Assembly (NCBI GenBank): GCA_029560875.1
Contig: JAKQKB010000126.1
Coordinates: forward strand, 40,654 to 104,653
Length of the DNA: 64,000 bases
Direction of reading: 5' to 3'
Origin: Bacteroidota bacterium
GTDB lineage: Bacteria; Bacteroidota; Bacteroidia; Bacteroidales; Tenuifilaceae
The notes beneath the pieces are model-generated. The model saw only the letters and a program-made list of their open reading frames with translations. It was not told where the DNA came from and did not search any database. Positions 39,301-45,256 of the stretch are shown piece by piece (within the stretch, counting starts at the first letter, position 1; each line of letters opens with the position of its first letter). The position numbers were made by a program, and so were the translations under genes.

Positions 39301-39582
39301 AGTGGAGCTGGAGCATTCTTTACATTTTATTTGCAGCAAGATGGTGTTGATGTTATGAGTTTCGATCAGAGTGTTGCAACTACTAATCCATATTCCTATT
39401 TAGTAACAGAAGATAATATACCATGGACTACCGGAGCTCCATATCATGATTATACATTCCGCTTACGAGTTGTAAATAGCACTACTGGATGCAGTAGCGG
39501 GTGGGACAGCGAAGTTATCTCGGTGTATAAGATTCCCGAAACCGGACCACAGTACCATGTTCCTAATACTTACGGATTCTAA
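30379..39582 (+). CDS. Giant secreted multidomain adhesin-like protein
   Basis: A 3067-residue protein with a long N-terminal extension before its signal helix (LKTTAIALFLFLTGSSLFGQ, residues 38-61); a start at Met20 (30436) is possible. Order: two CUB-like domains (about 65-180, 190-295; 'YLEIYDGASVAGGRYLG', 'LLIILDGDS'); three G8-like modules starting near 297, 1197 and 2269 ('YYSRSSGNW', 'GHTVT'), each followed by repetitive beta-helix sequence and a 'FPVG....YTPA' module; an anchor-J/MAM-like domain near 1340-1510 ('SEGFEGGAFPPANWS', 'YIDDVAITKY'); PKD-like domains from about 2780; a terminal domain from about 2945 ending TGPQYHVPNTYGF. No standard type A sorting domain is seen. It is probably exported by T9SS through the terminal motif it shares with the protein at 49090. 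Confidence 0.88.
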   Translation: MHSTEIGSRAAHRPNTQNSMVAPSDQKRLETKKLKAIHCLVVLKTTAIALFLFLTGSSLFGQTSAGTINMGNTTTSVATGTYITFYDNGGTKNYTDNQNLTHTFTAANGQPLVITFTAFRTQDANDYLEIYDGASVAGGRYLGRWFGNIGGFTVRPDSSSVTFYFRSNNANTRAGWTATITSMVVSTAVTETCSGTYTDEGAGGNYSDNRYFNTIYKSDDGKSLRFDFTSFNLAANDLLIILDGDSLNAPVIGEFNTDPGTILSTGETLTFIFSSNNDGTTRAGWTADISCYDVLTYYSYTSGDWDQASTWTLDASGTTYSNPGSAIPTALDKAVILNGRTVTVDNIGNSTLQLDIQDGAILDLGGTSGHNFGTVMGKGRMRSTRGTLPLGVFTLFTQSGGGTIELYGNITTSPNISFTTFNNLEINANAAGDDINLLYDTQINGYLEINTGELHFNGATSQSVTVEGNIDIGANGRLDVTNGNHNLYVKGDLNNEGIVVFSNQTLPNGYTNDPTRSVTLTFNNAIKNQALNCNGLTTLHKLVVDKGADDTYVLSVNASSTSNFSLLGRNNDDATNTDNPGSVLNNKALNIDAGTLYLGSNITIPRLLTANIDPYNNSFVIDQDATLILDGSNIAVSADASDISSIIIYGKLKVLGSSSFSSIGGQGIILREYGVFEVNGSTSAPTINTTAVRTSSRLELGTHRGTFIMKGGILNINGDNYADTHPAFALPFGDNTFQMSGGTININNSTYYNGGQASYWSWLVSSNESNISVTGGTVNINASARNAYINSSAPFYNLNITGSTTYSVEIQSIVDQTNTFWNGSAWETITVVPATDLREVKVLNNLNVGANAVFVTNNQNITVGRNFTLNASGRYTPGTNTTKFNAYGIQSFTNAGTITDGLFNMALENSSVLTISNNLTVRNNLIINNETILRDGGYDILVAANINNSGTHESATGGSIILNGAIDQTITGNGNGVFGNLTVNKTGGNVIQSANIAITGDLRLASESIYGIGSNKLSLSATSEIYDNLTTNSQGAFSLSRMIQTSGIQSDLGMERSITTTGDYLYPVGVNGYYTPARLEIISNPAAWGAVSVNPVNSPHPLSTSTNMLNYYWNVRRTEMSGFTLGDIKLRFNYDNAQIVGTESLYRPAWYYPVEWHEVNDVNKVTDATNEILFDAIDQPRGHYTAGESGAFEAVQTFYSRQTGNWSDLSGSDYTSWTNDPIGNAPATTLPTESSPVVIRTGHTITIPATENGKLVGSLEIQEDAILDLTTSTGHFFGLIYQTTVSGSGMLRISSAAATAEFPGGDFGDFLGENGGTVEYYTTGAQDFTIPSGGLTTTTLLSEGFEGGAFPPANWSITSGPDDESNFWGTNTQWQRTTTRAHSGSASTRHVEAVRWGSYGTQDDILISPPINLSEEATYELSFWRYNEDPTAYYYQGVWVSTTNTQYASFIPITELGAGSASWVKHTVDLSSFAGNSTIYIAFSYKSRNSNTDNVYIDDVAITKYVGNADYHHLITNPAASRTITMPGIDVQISGNYTVKGAGVTATSNTLSNTITVEGKTLLEETGTLRIDNGARQIFALNDTLSIGSTASLTVNTAGIVREHILNIYGNVINNGTLNLNPGSSKYADIYFLGTTNQVFSGTGATANINRVYVNKGTNQIPLVNITASTFNMNAALTQALTITNGTIRFTGTSLTPILTTNTNFSIPATGCLSVNGSSVTVGNSATNDADVYLQGKIEVMAGTLNIGNPANNNNNDIEYYTAGTPEVVVSGGTLNVNGQIRRPVTIFTGNLTYRQSGGNVYIHGKQRQAARALLEVLNSGQFHSSGDGNLYLVQGVASGVSTTFGELYLQPASYTATGGTIHTGTSATGATANYFNLYLASPIWSLTVNGETNAKTAILRTFPATFNGSLVIGTSGGAASLFDTKGLNVNIGGNLENYSSTTGNAYIYSNTSQITRFFGESIEQNVISSGGTFLRFGSVTIDNNKTNGKVSFTGTKSPTINGDIRINQGILETNNQYITFAGNQITNNHIYNSIGSNSFIYFYNTSNQYISGIENAQFGSVRIRANKAIISDISFILNGQLYFYTNSYLNIGEKKLTISSTGSVSNYNSNQYIVTNGALSDQGVCKEFATAGSFTFPVGVGTEGGKYTPATMNVTNTGGVAGAITVKPVDQPHPMRTEMVLDDELQYFWNVTSTGFSNPTVSHAYTYSDLDILGTETSYVNARMYDFVWYKQTEAVDYTNNLIKFTGANFIDGDYTAGAVGNWGAIHKYYSRSSGNWENAGIWYLDNENGPTIAGTAPNGNPVFIQAGHTVTTNQDGAYAGSVDIAATATLDLGQKLGHNMGYISGAGTIKIDATGAGSFMFPGGDPSVFMNTTGSTVHYSGAGTIPSNIETYQNILFSGNGDKTIPATNITVRGNLTINGGYLNNSINNRTITLYGNWINNVAGGYKYGTSTVVLANGNAQTITATGGETFYNLTVNKTAGTVATLNSPVSVNRVLTLTSGIVSTETNLLTLTWGDASAVVGGSSTSYVDGPLRKLVYNSGSFTFPVGDDGRYGQVYISGVTSGSNQYWTGRYYNVPPVDQTNLTAPLKLVSNNEYWEVTGTAGTTANVRVRWDANSQIIPATALGREKLRVAQYTASWAKVGETIVDGGQTSGTVATSTPIAHDGTAKVFTLGLELTASAQITGTDAGMCDDGSTLPVTIVVAGSAPLSVTYQINGVDVSPSLTNLSEGTHTINFTYDELYARAGAGDYIISLKDVYDKDNQSGIVLAGTATLTLYPTPTPIISGPTSVMINETNNFSVTSTVGHSYQWTVISGLASVDLLTNDTSPTVSVTWSGTSGTVILQLVETTPAPNSCSTTVTYEVTVRDWPVIVGNFSVCANSTETYYTKQVAGHTYVWSVLGGTIQSGAGTYTITVLWSTETAGTITLQQGVSPTLTEISQNVTINPAPTAALNIDGSASVCDNDNVTLLLGRSGAGAFFTFYLQQDGVDVMSFDQSVATTNPYSYLVTEDNIPWTTGAPYHDYTFRLRVVNSTTGCSSGWDSEVISVYKIPETGPQYHVPNTYGF

Positions 39583-39584
39583 TT

Positions 39585-39617
39585 AAAACAGGGCTTGTGA
39601 GCCCTGTTTTCTTTTTA
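39585..39617 (+). terminator. Intrinsic terminator after the adhesin
   Basis: Perfect 10-bp stem AAAACAGGGC/GCCCTGTTTT, loop TTGTGA, followed by CTTTTTATT. Confidence 0.88.
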
Positions 39618-39639
39618 TTAAACTAATAAAACAAAAAAA

Positions 39640-39683
39640 TTTGACATTAAATAAAAAGCATCTTATATTTGACCGACCGTTCA
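39640..39683 (+). promoter_or_regulatory. Bacteroidota-type promoter and candidate TetR operator
   Basis: TTTG (39640-39643), 20 bp, then TATATTTG (39664-39671): an exact fit to the Bacteroides sigma consensus TTTG-N19-21-TAnnTTTG. Overlapping its 3' edge is an imperfect dyad TGACCGACCGTTCA (39670-39683; half-sites TGACCG and TGAACG). It is well placed to block transcription, so autoregulation by the TetR protein encoded 12 bp downstream is likely. Confidence 0.7.
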
Positions 39684-39694
39684 ACCAAAAATAA

Positions 39695-40273
39695 ATGCCC
39701 AGAACAAAACAACAAAACGAAAAGATTAAACAAGGGCGCAGAGTTCAAATAGAGTCTTCGGCTCTTGAACTTTTTGCAAAACGAGGATTTCATTCTGCAA
39801 CAATTGCTGATATTGCCGAACACGCTGGCGTTTCAAAAGGGTTAATGTATAGTTATTTTAATTCTAAAGAGGATTTGCTTCACTCAATTTTAGTAAGAGG
39901 ATTTAAAAAACTAGTAGAGGATTTTGATCTTAATCACGATGGAGTATTAACTACCGATGAAATGCGTTTTTACATCAACTCGTTATTTAAAGGAATGATG
40001 GAGGAAAAGTATTACTGGAAGTTATACTTTTCTGTTACTCTTCAGCCCGAGGTTATTGATAAGGTGTTATTTGATGAGCTATTAAGTATTGTGAAACCAT
40101 TTTTTGCAGTACTCGAAAAATACCTAGAATCGAGAGGTTTTGAGCAGCCGAATATTGAAGTTGTATATTTTCACTCCCTTCTCGATGGCATTTTGCTTAA
40201 TGCAATTATGAACGAGGATTTTTATCCTATTGATGAAATTAAGGAATTAGTAATAAAACGGTACGTTAAATAG
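39695..40273 (+). CDS. TetR/AcrR-family transcriptional regulator
   Basis: A 192-residue regulator. The N-terminal helix-turn-helix is clear: 'IESSALELFAKRGFHSATIADIAEHAGVSKGLMYSYFNSKEDLL'-type sequence over residues 17-60. The C-terminal ligand-binding part is helical; the ligand is unknown. It heads the unit with the LolA-like protein, permeases, ATPase and barrel, starting 8 bp before the next gene, and probably controls them. A dyad overlaps its own promoter. Confidence 0.9.
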   Translation: MPRTKQQNEKIKQGRRVQIESSALELFAKRGFHSATIADIAEHAGVSKGLMYSYFNSKEDLLHSILVRGFKKLVEDFDLNHDGVLTTDEMRFYINSLFKGMMEEKYYWKLYFSVTLQPEVIDKVLFDELLSIVKPFFAVLEKYLESRGFEQPNIEVVYFHSLLDGILLNAIMNEDFYPIDEIKELVIKRYVK

Positions 40274-40281
40274 AAAAAAGT

Positions 40282-41028
40282 ATGAAAAAAACGGTATCCA
40301 GTATAGTTGGTGCTTTATTGTTTATATCGGTTAACGCGCAAACTGCAACCGAAATAGTTAAGCGAGCCGACGATAAAATGCGTGGAGAGAAATCGAGCTA
40401 TAGCGAGATGACCATGAAGATTGTACGCCCAACCTGGGAACGCTCAGTATCGTTCAAGAGTTGGGGAAAAGGCACAGAGCTTTCGCTGGTTTATATTACC
40501 GCGCCAGCAAGGGATAAGGGGCAATCGTTCCTGAAAATAAAGCGCGAGATGTGGAGCTGGAATCCGCAGATAAACCGTACGGTTAAGCTGCCCGCATCAA
40601 TGCTATCGCAGGGCTGGATGGGCTCCGATTTTACCAACGACGATTTGTTGAACCAACGCTCTGTGGTTGTTGACTATACGCATAGAATAGTAGGCGAGGA
40701 GAAGGTTGATGATGTGGCATGCCACAAAATTGAATTGCTTCCAAAACCCGAAGCACCTGTGGTTTGGGGTAAAATGATTCTTTGGATATCGAAGGAGCAC
40801 AATTTAATACTAAAAACGGAGTACTACGACGAGGAGGGATTTTTGGTTAAAACTGAGTTGGGCCATACCCTTAAAACGATGGATGGACGATTAATGCCAA
40901 CCGTTTACGAATTAATCCCAGCGGATGAAAAAGGCAACAAAACCGTTGTTACAATGGATAAAATTCAATTCAACATTCCTATTGACGATAAGTTCTTTTC
41001 GATACAGAATATGACCAAGATTCGTTAA
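40282..41028 (+). CDS. LolA-like outer-membrane lipoprotein-sorting protein
   Basis: A 248-residue periplasmic protein with signal peptide (cleavage after NAQ). The sequence follows the LolA/'outer membrane lipoprotein-sorting' family: 'AMEIVKRADDKMRG'-like start, 'YSEMTMKIVRPTWERSVSFKSWGKG', 'SFLKIKREMWSWNPQINRTVKLPASML', 'GSDFTNDDL' and 'VVWGKMILWISKEH'. In other bacteria this family is encoded with RND/MMPL or ABC exporters and carries hydrophobic cargo across the periplasm. It is translationally close to the TetR gene (8 bp). Confidence 0.85.
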   Translation: MKKTVSSIVGALLFISVNAQTATEIVKRADDKMRGEKSSYSEMTMKIVRPTWERSVSFKSWGKGTELSLVYITAPARDKGQSFLKIKREMWSWNPQINRTVKLPASMLSQGWMGSDFTNDDLLNQRSVVVDYTHRIVGEEKVDDVACHKIELLPKPEAPVVWGKMILWISKEHNLILKTEYYDEEGFLVKTELGHTLKTMDGRLMPTVYELIPADEKGNKTVVTMDKIQFNIPIDDKFFSIQNMTKIR

Positions 41029-41172
41029 TTGTTTAACCACAAAGGCAAAAAAGGGTTTCACGAAGGAACACAAAGAAATATGTTTGAAACCACATCACTT
41101 ATTAAATCTTTGCTTTGTGCTCTTTTGTGAAGTCTTCCTTTGAGCGCCTTTGTGGTAAAAAAGATTTACATT

Positions 41173-42588
41173 ATGAACTACTTGCAAATTGCACAACGGA
41201 ACCTCTGGCGAAATAAACGACGCACCATTATAACCATTGCATCCATTCTGTTTGCGGTGTTTTTTGCAGTTATAATGCGTTCGTTCCAGCTGGGTTCCTA
41301 CACTCTAATGATTAAGAATGGTATTGAGTCCTACTCAGGGTACATTCGGTTTCAGCACCCCGATTACTTGGACGATCCTTTGCTTGAGAATACCACTCCA
41401 TATAACGATTCAATCAACACAATACTTTCATCGTTTCCCAATGTAAAGTCTGTTTCTACAAGGTTGGAGACTTTTGCTTTGGCATCATCGGGTAATATTA
41501 CTAAAGGTGTTTTGGTGCTAGGAATCAATCCCGATGCAGAACAACGCTTCTCGAATCCACAGAAATTCTTGGTTCGTTACTATATATCCGACAAAGCGTT
41601 GGCAGTTATTGAAGGAAATCCTGAAATTCCGCAGGAGGTAAAAGCAAAACTGAAGGATTTAAAGGGCGAGGGTTTTATCGATTCATCTAAGTTACACACT
41701 GCGTTAGAGTTACTTCCGGGGCAGAATAGATACTTTGATCAAATATGTAACACCTTCCAATTTGCTGGAGAATTTCTAAATCCATCGGATAGCGATGTAG
41801 TTATTTCGTTTCGTCTATATAAATTTCTTAACTTGAACGTGGGCGATTCATTAATTCTTTTAAGTCAGGGTTATCAGGGCTCGTCGGCAGCGGGGATATA
41901 TCGGGTTAAAGGAGTTGTTAAATTGTCGAACCCAGAGTTGGACAATAAGTTGGTTTACATGCCATTGGGAAGGGCTCAGGAATTTACGGGTGTTGAGAAT
42001 AGAATAGCTTACTGGGCCATCAACCTGCACAATAGCGAAGATGAGGCTATGCTTCAAACCCAGAGCGAACTAAAAGAGCATTTTGGAGAATCGGAATTCG
42101 AGATAAAGAACTGGAAGGAGTTAAACAGAATTCTTGTACAGCAGATTAATAGCGATAACCAGAGTGGTAAAGCATTTCTGGTATTACTATACTTTGTGGT
42201 GTTTTTCGGAATATTTGGAACCGTAATAATGATGATACACGAGCGAATTCATGAGTTTGGAGTACTGGTTTCTGTTGGTATGCAAAAGGCCAAACTGGCT
42301 ACGCTTGTTGTAATGGAGATGATTTTTATGGCAATTATTGGCGTTGTAATAGGCACGGGATTGAGTTTTCCTATTATATATTATTACAATTATAACCCAA
42401 TAAGGCTAACTGGCGAAATGGCCAAAATGATGATGGATATGGGTTACGAGCCCTTAATGCCAATGGAGCCATTTGGTGCTTATGTGGTATGGCAAGGAGT
42501 TGTAGTGCTTATTATGGTACTAATTGCATGTATTTATCCTACGCGAAGAATTTTTAAACTAAAAGAGGTTGAGGCACTTCGCCGGTAG
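41173..42588 (+). CDS. ABC transporter permease, FtsX/LolC type (first)
   Basis: A 471-residue inner-membrane protein from the ATG at 41173 (MNYLQIAQRNLWRNKRRTIIT); the ATG at 41140 lies in a dispersed repeat and adds eleven unlikely residues. One TM helix near the N-terminus (residues about 20-45), a large periplasmic domain, then three TM helices in the C-terminal FtsX domain ('VLLYFVVFFGIFGTVIMMIHE', 'MEMIFMAIIGVVIGTGL', 'VVVLIMVLIACIYPTRRIFKLKEVEALRR'). This is the LolC/E-type layout. It works with the second permease and ATPase. Confidence 0.88.
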   Translation: MNYLQIAQRNLWRNKRRTIITIASILFAVFFAVIMRSFQLGSYTLMIKNGIESYSGYIRFQHPDYLDDPLLENTTPYNDSINTILSSFPNVKSVSTRLETFALASSGNITKGVLVLGINPDAEQRFSNPQKFLVRYYISDKALAVIEGNPEIPQEVKAKLKDLKGEGFIDSSKLHTALELLPGQNRYFDQICNTFQFAGEFLNPSDSDVVISFRLYKFLNLNVGDSLILLSQGYQGSSAAGIYRVKGVVKLSNPELDNKLVYMPLGRAQEFTGVENRIAYWAINLHNSEDEAMLQTQSELKEHFGESEFEIKNWKELNRILVQQINSDNQSGKAFLVLLYFVVFFGIFGTVIMMIHERIHEFGVLVSVGMQKAKLATLVVMEMIFMAIIGVVIGTGLSFPIIYYYNYNPIRLTGEMAKMMMDMGYEPLMPMEPFGAYVVWQGVVVLIMVLIACIYPTRRIFKLKEVEALRR

Positions 42589-42600
42589 AGAATATGATAT

Positions 42601-42918
42601 AACACAGAATACACGGATTGAGCAGGTTTTCACAAAGTCTATTTATTGGTGTTCAGGCATGTTGTTTAACGTTGTTATTTATTGTGGATGCCTGCCTGCG
42701 CAGGCATGTCAAGAGGAATGGCCATTGGTGTTATAACATTCCTGACGAAGCGTAGCGAAGATCAGGAAATGAAATTCGACGAAGTCAATCCAGAATTACG
42801 TAAAAACAAAAAACGCTGTAATTATGCGATATAAGATTTAACAAGTTTTTTCAGATTGTTTAAACGCAAGAGCTCTATGTCGCAAAGAATATCTGTTGAA
42901 TTTGTGTTATCCGTGTTC
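42601..42918 (+). repeat. Dispersed intergenic repeat between the two permease genes
   Basis: Opens with AACACAGAATACACGGATTG and closes with TTATCCGTGTTC, the two ends of the GAACAC-type imperfect palindrome family. Inside are GCCTGCCTGCGCAGGCATG and filler. The 348-bp gap 42589-42935 holds no gene. Confidence 0.6.
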
Positions 42919-42935
42919 TATAAAAACATTAAAAA

Positions 42936-44354
42936 ATGATACTATCACTTAGTTGGCGAAATATTTGGCGTAACAAAACCCGGAGTTTAATAGTTGTTGC
43001 CACGCTTGCAGTTGGATTGCTTGGCGGAGTGATGTTTATGGGCTTAATAAACGGTTGGGTGGAGCAGCGTATGCACGACAGCATCCATAACGAAATTGCC
43101 CATATCCAAATACACAATCCACAGTACTTGCTAAATGAGGAAACCCAGCACTATATATCCGACTATCCTTCGATAATAACTACGCTCGATACAATGAAAA
43201 GCGTTGTTGGATATACTGGCCGTATCAAGGTTTTTGCCATGGCACAGTCCGATAGAGCCACGTCGGGCATTGTAGTTATGGGAATTAATCCAACGGAGGA
43301 AGCTACGGTTAGCGAAATATCAACAAAAATTGTAGCAGGTGAGTTTTTGGAGAACAACCATCGGGTACCATCAATAGTAGTTGGGAGTACTACTGCCGAA
43401 TCGCTAAAATTGATAAACTATAACTTAACAGTAGAAAAACTTGATTCTATTGACGAATCTATAATTCCTGTTGAGGTAAAAGACTCGCTGAAACAGCTTC
43501 TAGGTCAACGTTTCAGATCAAAGGTCTCTTTTCAGAAGGAACTAAAAAATATACTTGCAGACAATTACGACAGTCATGTAGACTATATTCTAAAATATTT
43601 TGCTGAGTATAGGCTCAACAGCTCGGTAATTCTTACGCTACAAACTCCCGAGGGTGAACTACACAACCAGATGTTCAAAGTTCGGGGAGTTTATAAAACC
43701 ACCAACTCTGCTTTCGATGGACGTTTTGCGTATGTAGAGCGAGGCGTACTTGCATCAACCGCAGGTTTGCAGGAGAATCAGGTTCACGAGGTGGCTGTGC
43801 TTTGCACTGGGCTCGATGAGGGAAAAACCGCTGCTGCTAGTTTGGCTCCTAACTTTAAATTGTTGTCGGTACGGAGTTGGGAGCAAGTTTCGCCCGAAAT
43901 TGCCATGTATGCCGAGATGGGAAACTTTATGGGGATGATTTATATCGTTATAATCCTTTTTGCGTTGGCGTTTGGAATTGTAAACACAATGATGATGTCG
44001 GTACTGGAGCGAATCCGTGAACTTGGAATGCTTATGGCTATTGGTATGAATAAGATTCGGGTATTCACAATGATAATGGTTGAGTCTATTTTGCTTTCCT
44101 TAACAGGTGGAGCTGTAGGAATGGCAATTAGCGCAGTTATACTTTCAATACTAAGCAAGACAGGCATTGATTTTGGAATGTGGGCCGAGGGTTTAGGGGC
44201 GCTGGGTTGTTCATCGATAATTTATCCCAAAACTACCGTTGGAAACTACGTTACGATCACAGTCTTGGTAATTATTACCGGAATGGTAGCATCGCTTTGG
44301 CCAGCCCGTAGGGCTTTAAAGCTTAAGCCCGTTGAGGCTTTGCGGCACGAGTAA
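42936..44354 (+). CDS. ABC transporter permease, FtsX/LolC type (second)
   Basis: A 472-residue paralogue of the preceding permease with the same layout: 'MILSLSWRNIWRNKTRSLIV' N-terminus with one TM helix, a periplasmic domain, and three C-terminal TM helices ('MGMIYIVIILFALAFGIVNTMMMSVLE', 'ESILLSLTGGAVGMAISAVIL', 'VIITGMVASLWPARRALKLKPVEALRHE'). Two different permeases with one ATPase match the LolC-LolE-LolD heteromer. Both end with the same motif (ALR). Confidence 0.9.
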   Translation: MILSLSWRNIWRNKTRSLIVVATLAVGLLGGVMFMGLINGWVEQRMHDSIHNEIAHIQIHNPQYLLNEETQHYISDYPSIITTLDTMKSVVGYTGRIKVFAMAQSDRATSGIVVMGINPTEEATVSEISTKIVAGEFLENNHRVPSIVVGSTTAESLKLINYNLTVEKLDSIDESIIPVEVKDSLKQLLGQRFRSKVSFQKELKNILADNYDSHVDYILKYFAEYRLNSSVILTLQTPEGELHNQMFKVRGVYKTTNSAFDGRFAYVERGVLASTAGLQENQVHEVAVLCTGLDEGKTAAASLAPNFKLLSVRSWEQVSPEIAMYAEMGNFMGMIYIVIILFALAFGIVNTMMMSVLERIRELGMLMAIGMNKIRVFTMIMVESILLSLTGGAVGMAISAVILSILSKTGIDFGMWAEGLGALGCSSIIYPKTTVGNYVTITVLVIITGMVASLWPARRALKLKPVEALRHE

Positions 44355-44423
44355 GAAGCGTGAGAGGTTAAAAGTTAAACGTTAATCGAAAGAATATATG
44401 AACCGTATCATGATATTTATTTA

Positions 44424-44451
44424 ACGAACAACGAACAACGAACAACGAACA
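44424..44451 (+). repeat. Four tandem 7-bp units upstream of the ATPase gene
   Basis: Four perfect copies of ACGAACA in the 131-bp gap before the ABC ATPase gene, 34 bp before its ATG. Slippage would alter leader length, not reading frame. Confidence 0.85.
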
Positions 44452-44485
44452 AAAAACGATACACTATATACTAAACACTAAAACC

Positions 44486-45193
44486 ATGGCAATTATTGAA
44501 GTAGTAAACGTCGAAAAAATATACAACGATTCCGAGGTCAAGGTGAGCGCCCTTAAGGGAATCAACCTGCAGTTCGATCAAGGCGAATTCACCACCATTG
44601 TTGGTCCATCGGGTTCTGGAAAAACAACACTGCTTAACCTTTTGGGTGGATTGGATAAGCCGTCAACCGGGCGCATTTGTGTTGATGGTGTTTGGATTGA
44701 TACCCTTTCGGGTTCAAAGTTGATCGATTTCAGGTTACATCACATAGGCTTTGTTTTTCAGGCCTACAACCTAATTCCAGTATTAACTGCTAGCGAAAAT
44801 GTGGAGTTGATAATGCAGCTGCAGGGTGTTCCTTCGGTTATCCGCCGAAAGGTTGCTCGCGATTTGCTGGATCAGGTAGGATTGGCCGATAGGTACGATA
44901 GTCGACCTTCCCAACTTTCGGGCGGACAGCAACAGCGTGTAGCGGTAGCAAGGGCATTGGCCTCCAAGCCAAAGTTTATTCTTGCCGATGAACCCACTGC
45001 CAACCTCGATGGCAAGTCTGCTGAAAATCTTTTGGAGATTATGGAGCACCTAAACCACGAGCACGATGTTACCTTTATCTTCTCCACACACGATCAGCGC
45101 GTGGTAAGCAAAGCCCACCGTGTAGTACTTTTGGAGGATGGAATGGTAAAGTCTGATGAATTAAGAATCGGAACACAGATAACACAGATTTGA
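44486..45193 (+). CDS. ABC transporter ATP-binding protein, LolD/MacB type
   Basis: A 235-residue ATPase. Walker A is residues 40-47 (GPSGSGKT), the signature LSGGQQQR starts at 144, Walker B ends in D168-E169 (ILADEPT) and the switch His is in 'IFSTHD'. The fit with LolD/MacB-type ATPases, which pair with FtsX-like permeases, agrees with its two upstream neighbours. The last residues (RIGTQITQI) and the stop are encoded inside an inserted dispersed repeat, so the natural C-terminus has been replaced. Confidence 0.93.
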   Translation: MAIIEVVNVEKIYNDSEVKVSALKGINLQFDQGEFTTIVGPSGSGKTTLLNLLGGLDKPSTGRICVDGVWIDTLSGSKLIDFRLHHIGFVFQAYNLIPVLTASENVELIMQLQGVPSVIRRKVARDLLDQVGLADRYDSRPSQLSGGQQQRVAVARALASKPKFILADEPTANLDGKSAENLLEIMEHLNHEHDVTFIFSTHDQRVVSKAHRVVLLEDGMVKSDELRIGTQITQI

Positions 45194-45241
45194 CCGATAT
45201 TCACAGATTTGTGATTATCTGTATCAGCGTCATCCGTGTTC
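45171..45241. repeat. Imperfect-palindromic dispersed repeat overlapping the ATPase stop
   Basis: Starts GAACACAGATAACACAGATT and ends CATCCGTGTTC; the ends are inverted copies. It supplies the last six codons and the stop of the ATPase gene, and lies between it and the barrel gene. Confidence 0.75.
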
Positions 45242-45256
45242 TAACTTGCTACGAAA

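Noticed and set aside
44424..44451. Iteron-type origin
   Set aside because: Only four 7-bp units, no replication gene, and housekeeping genes all around.
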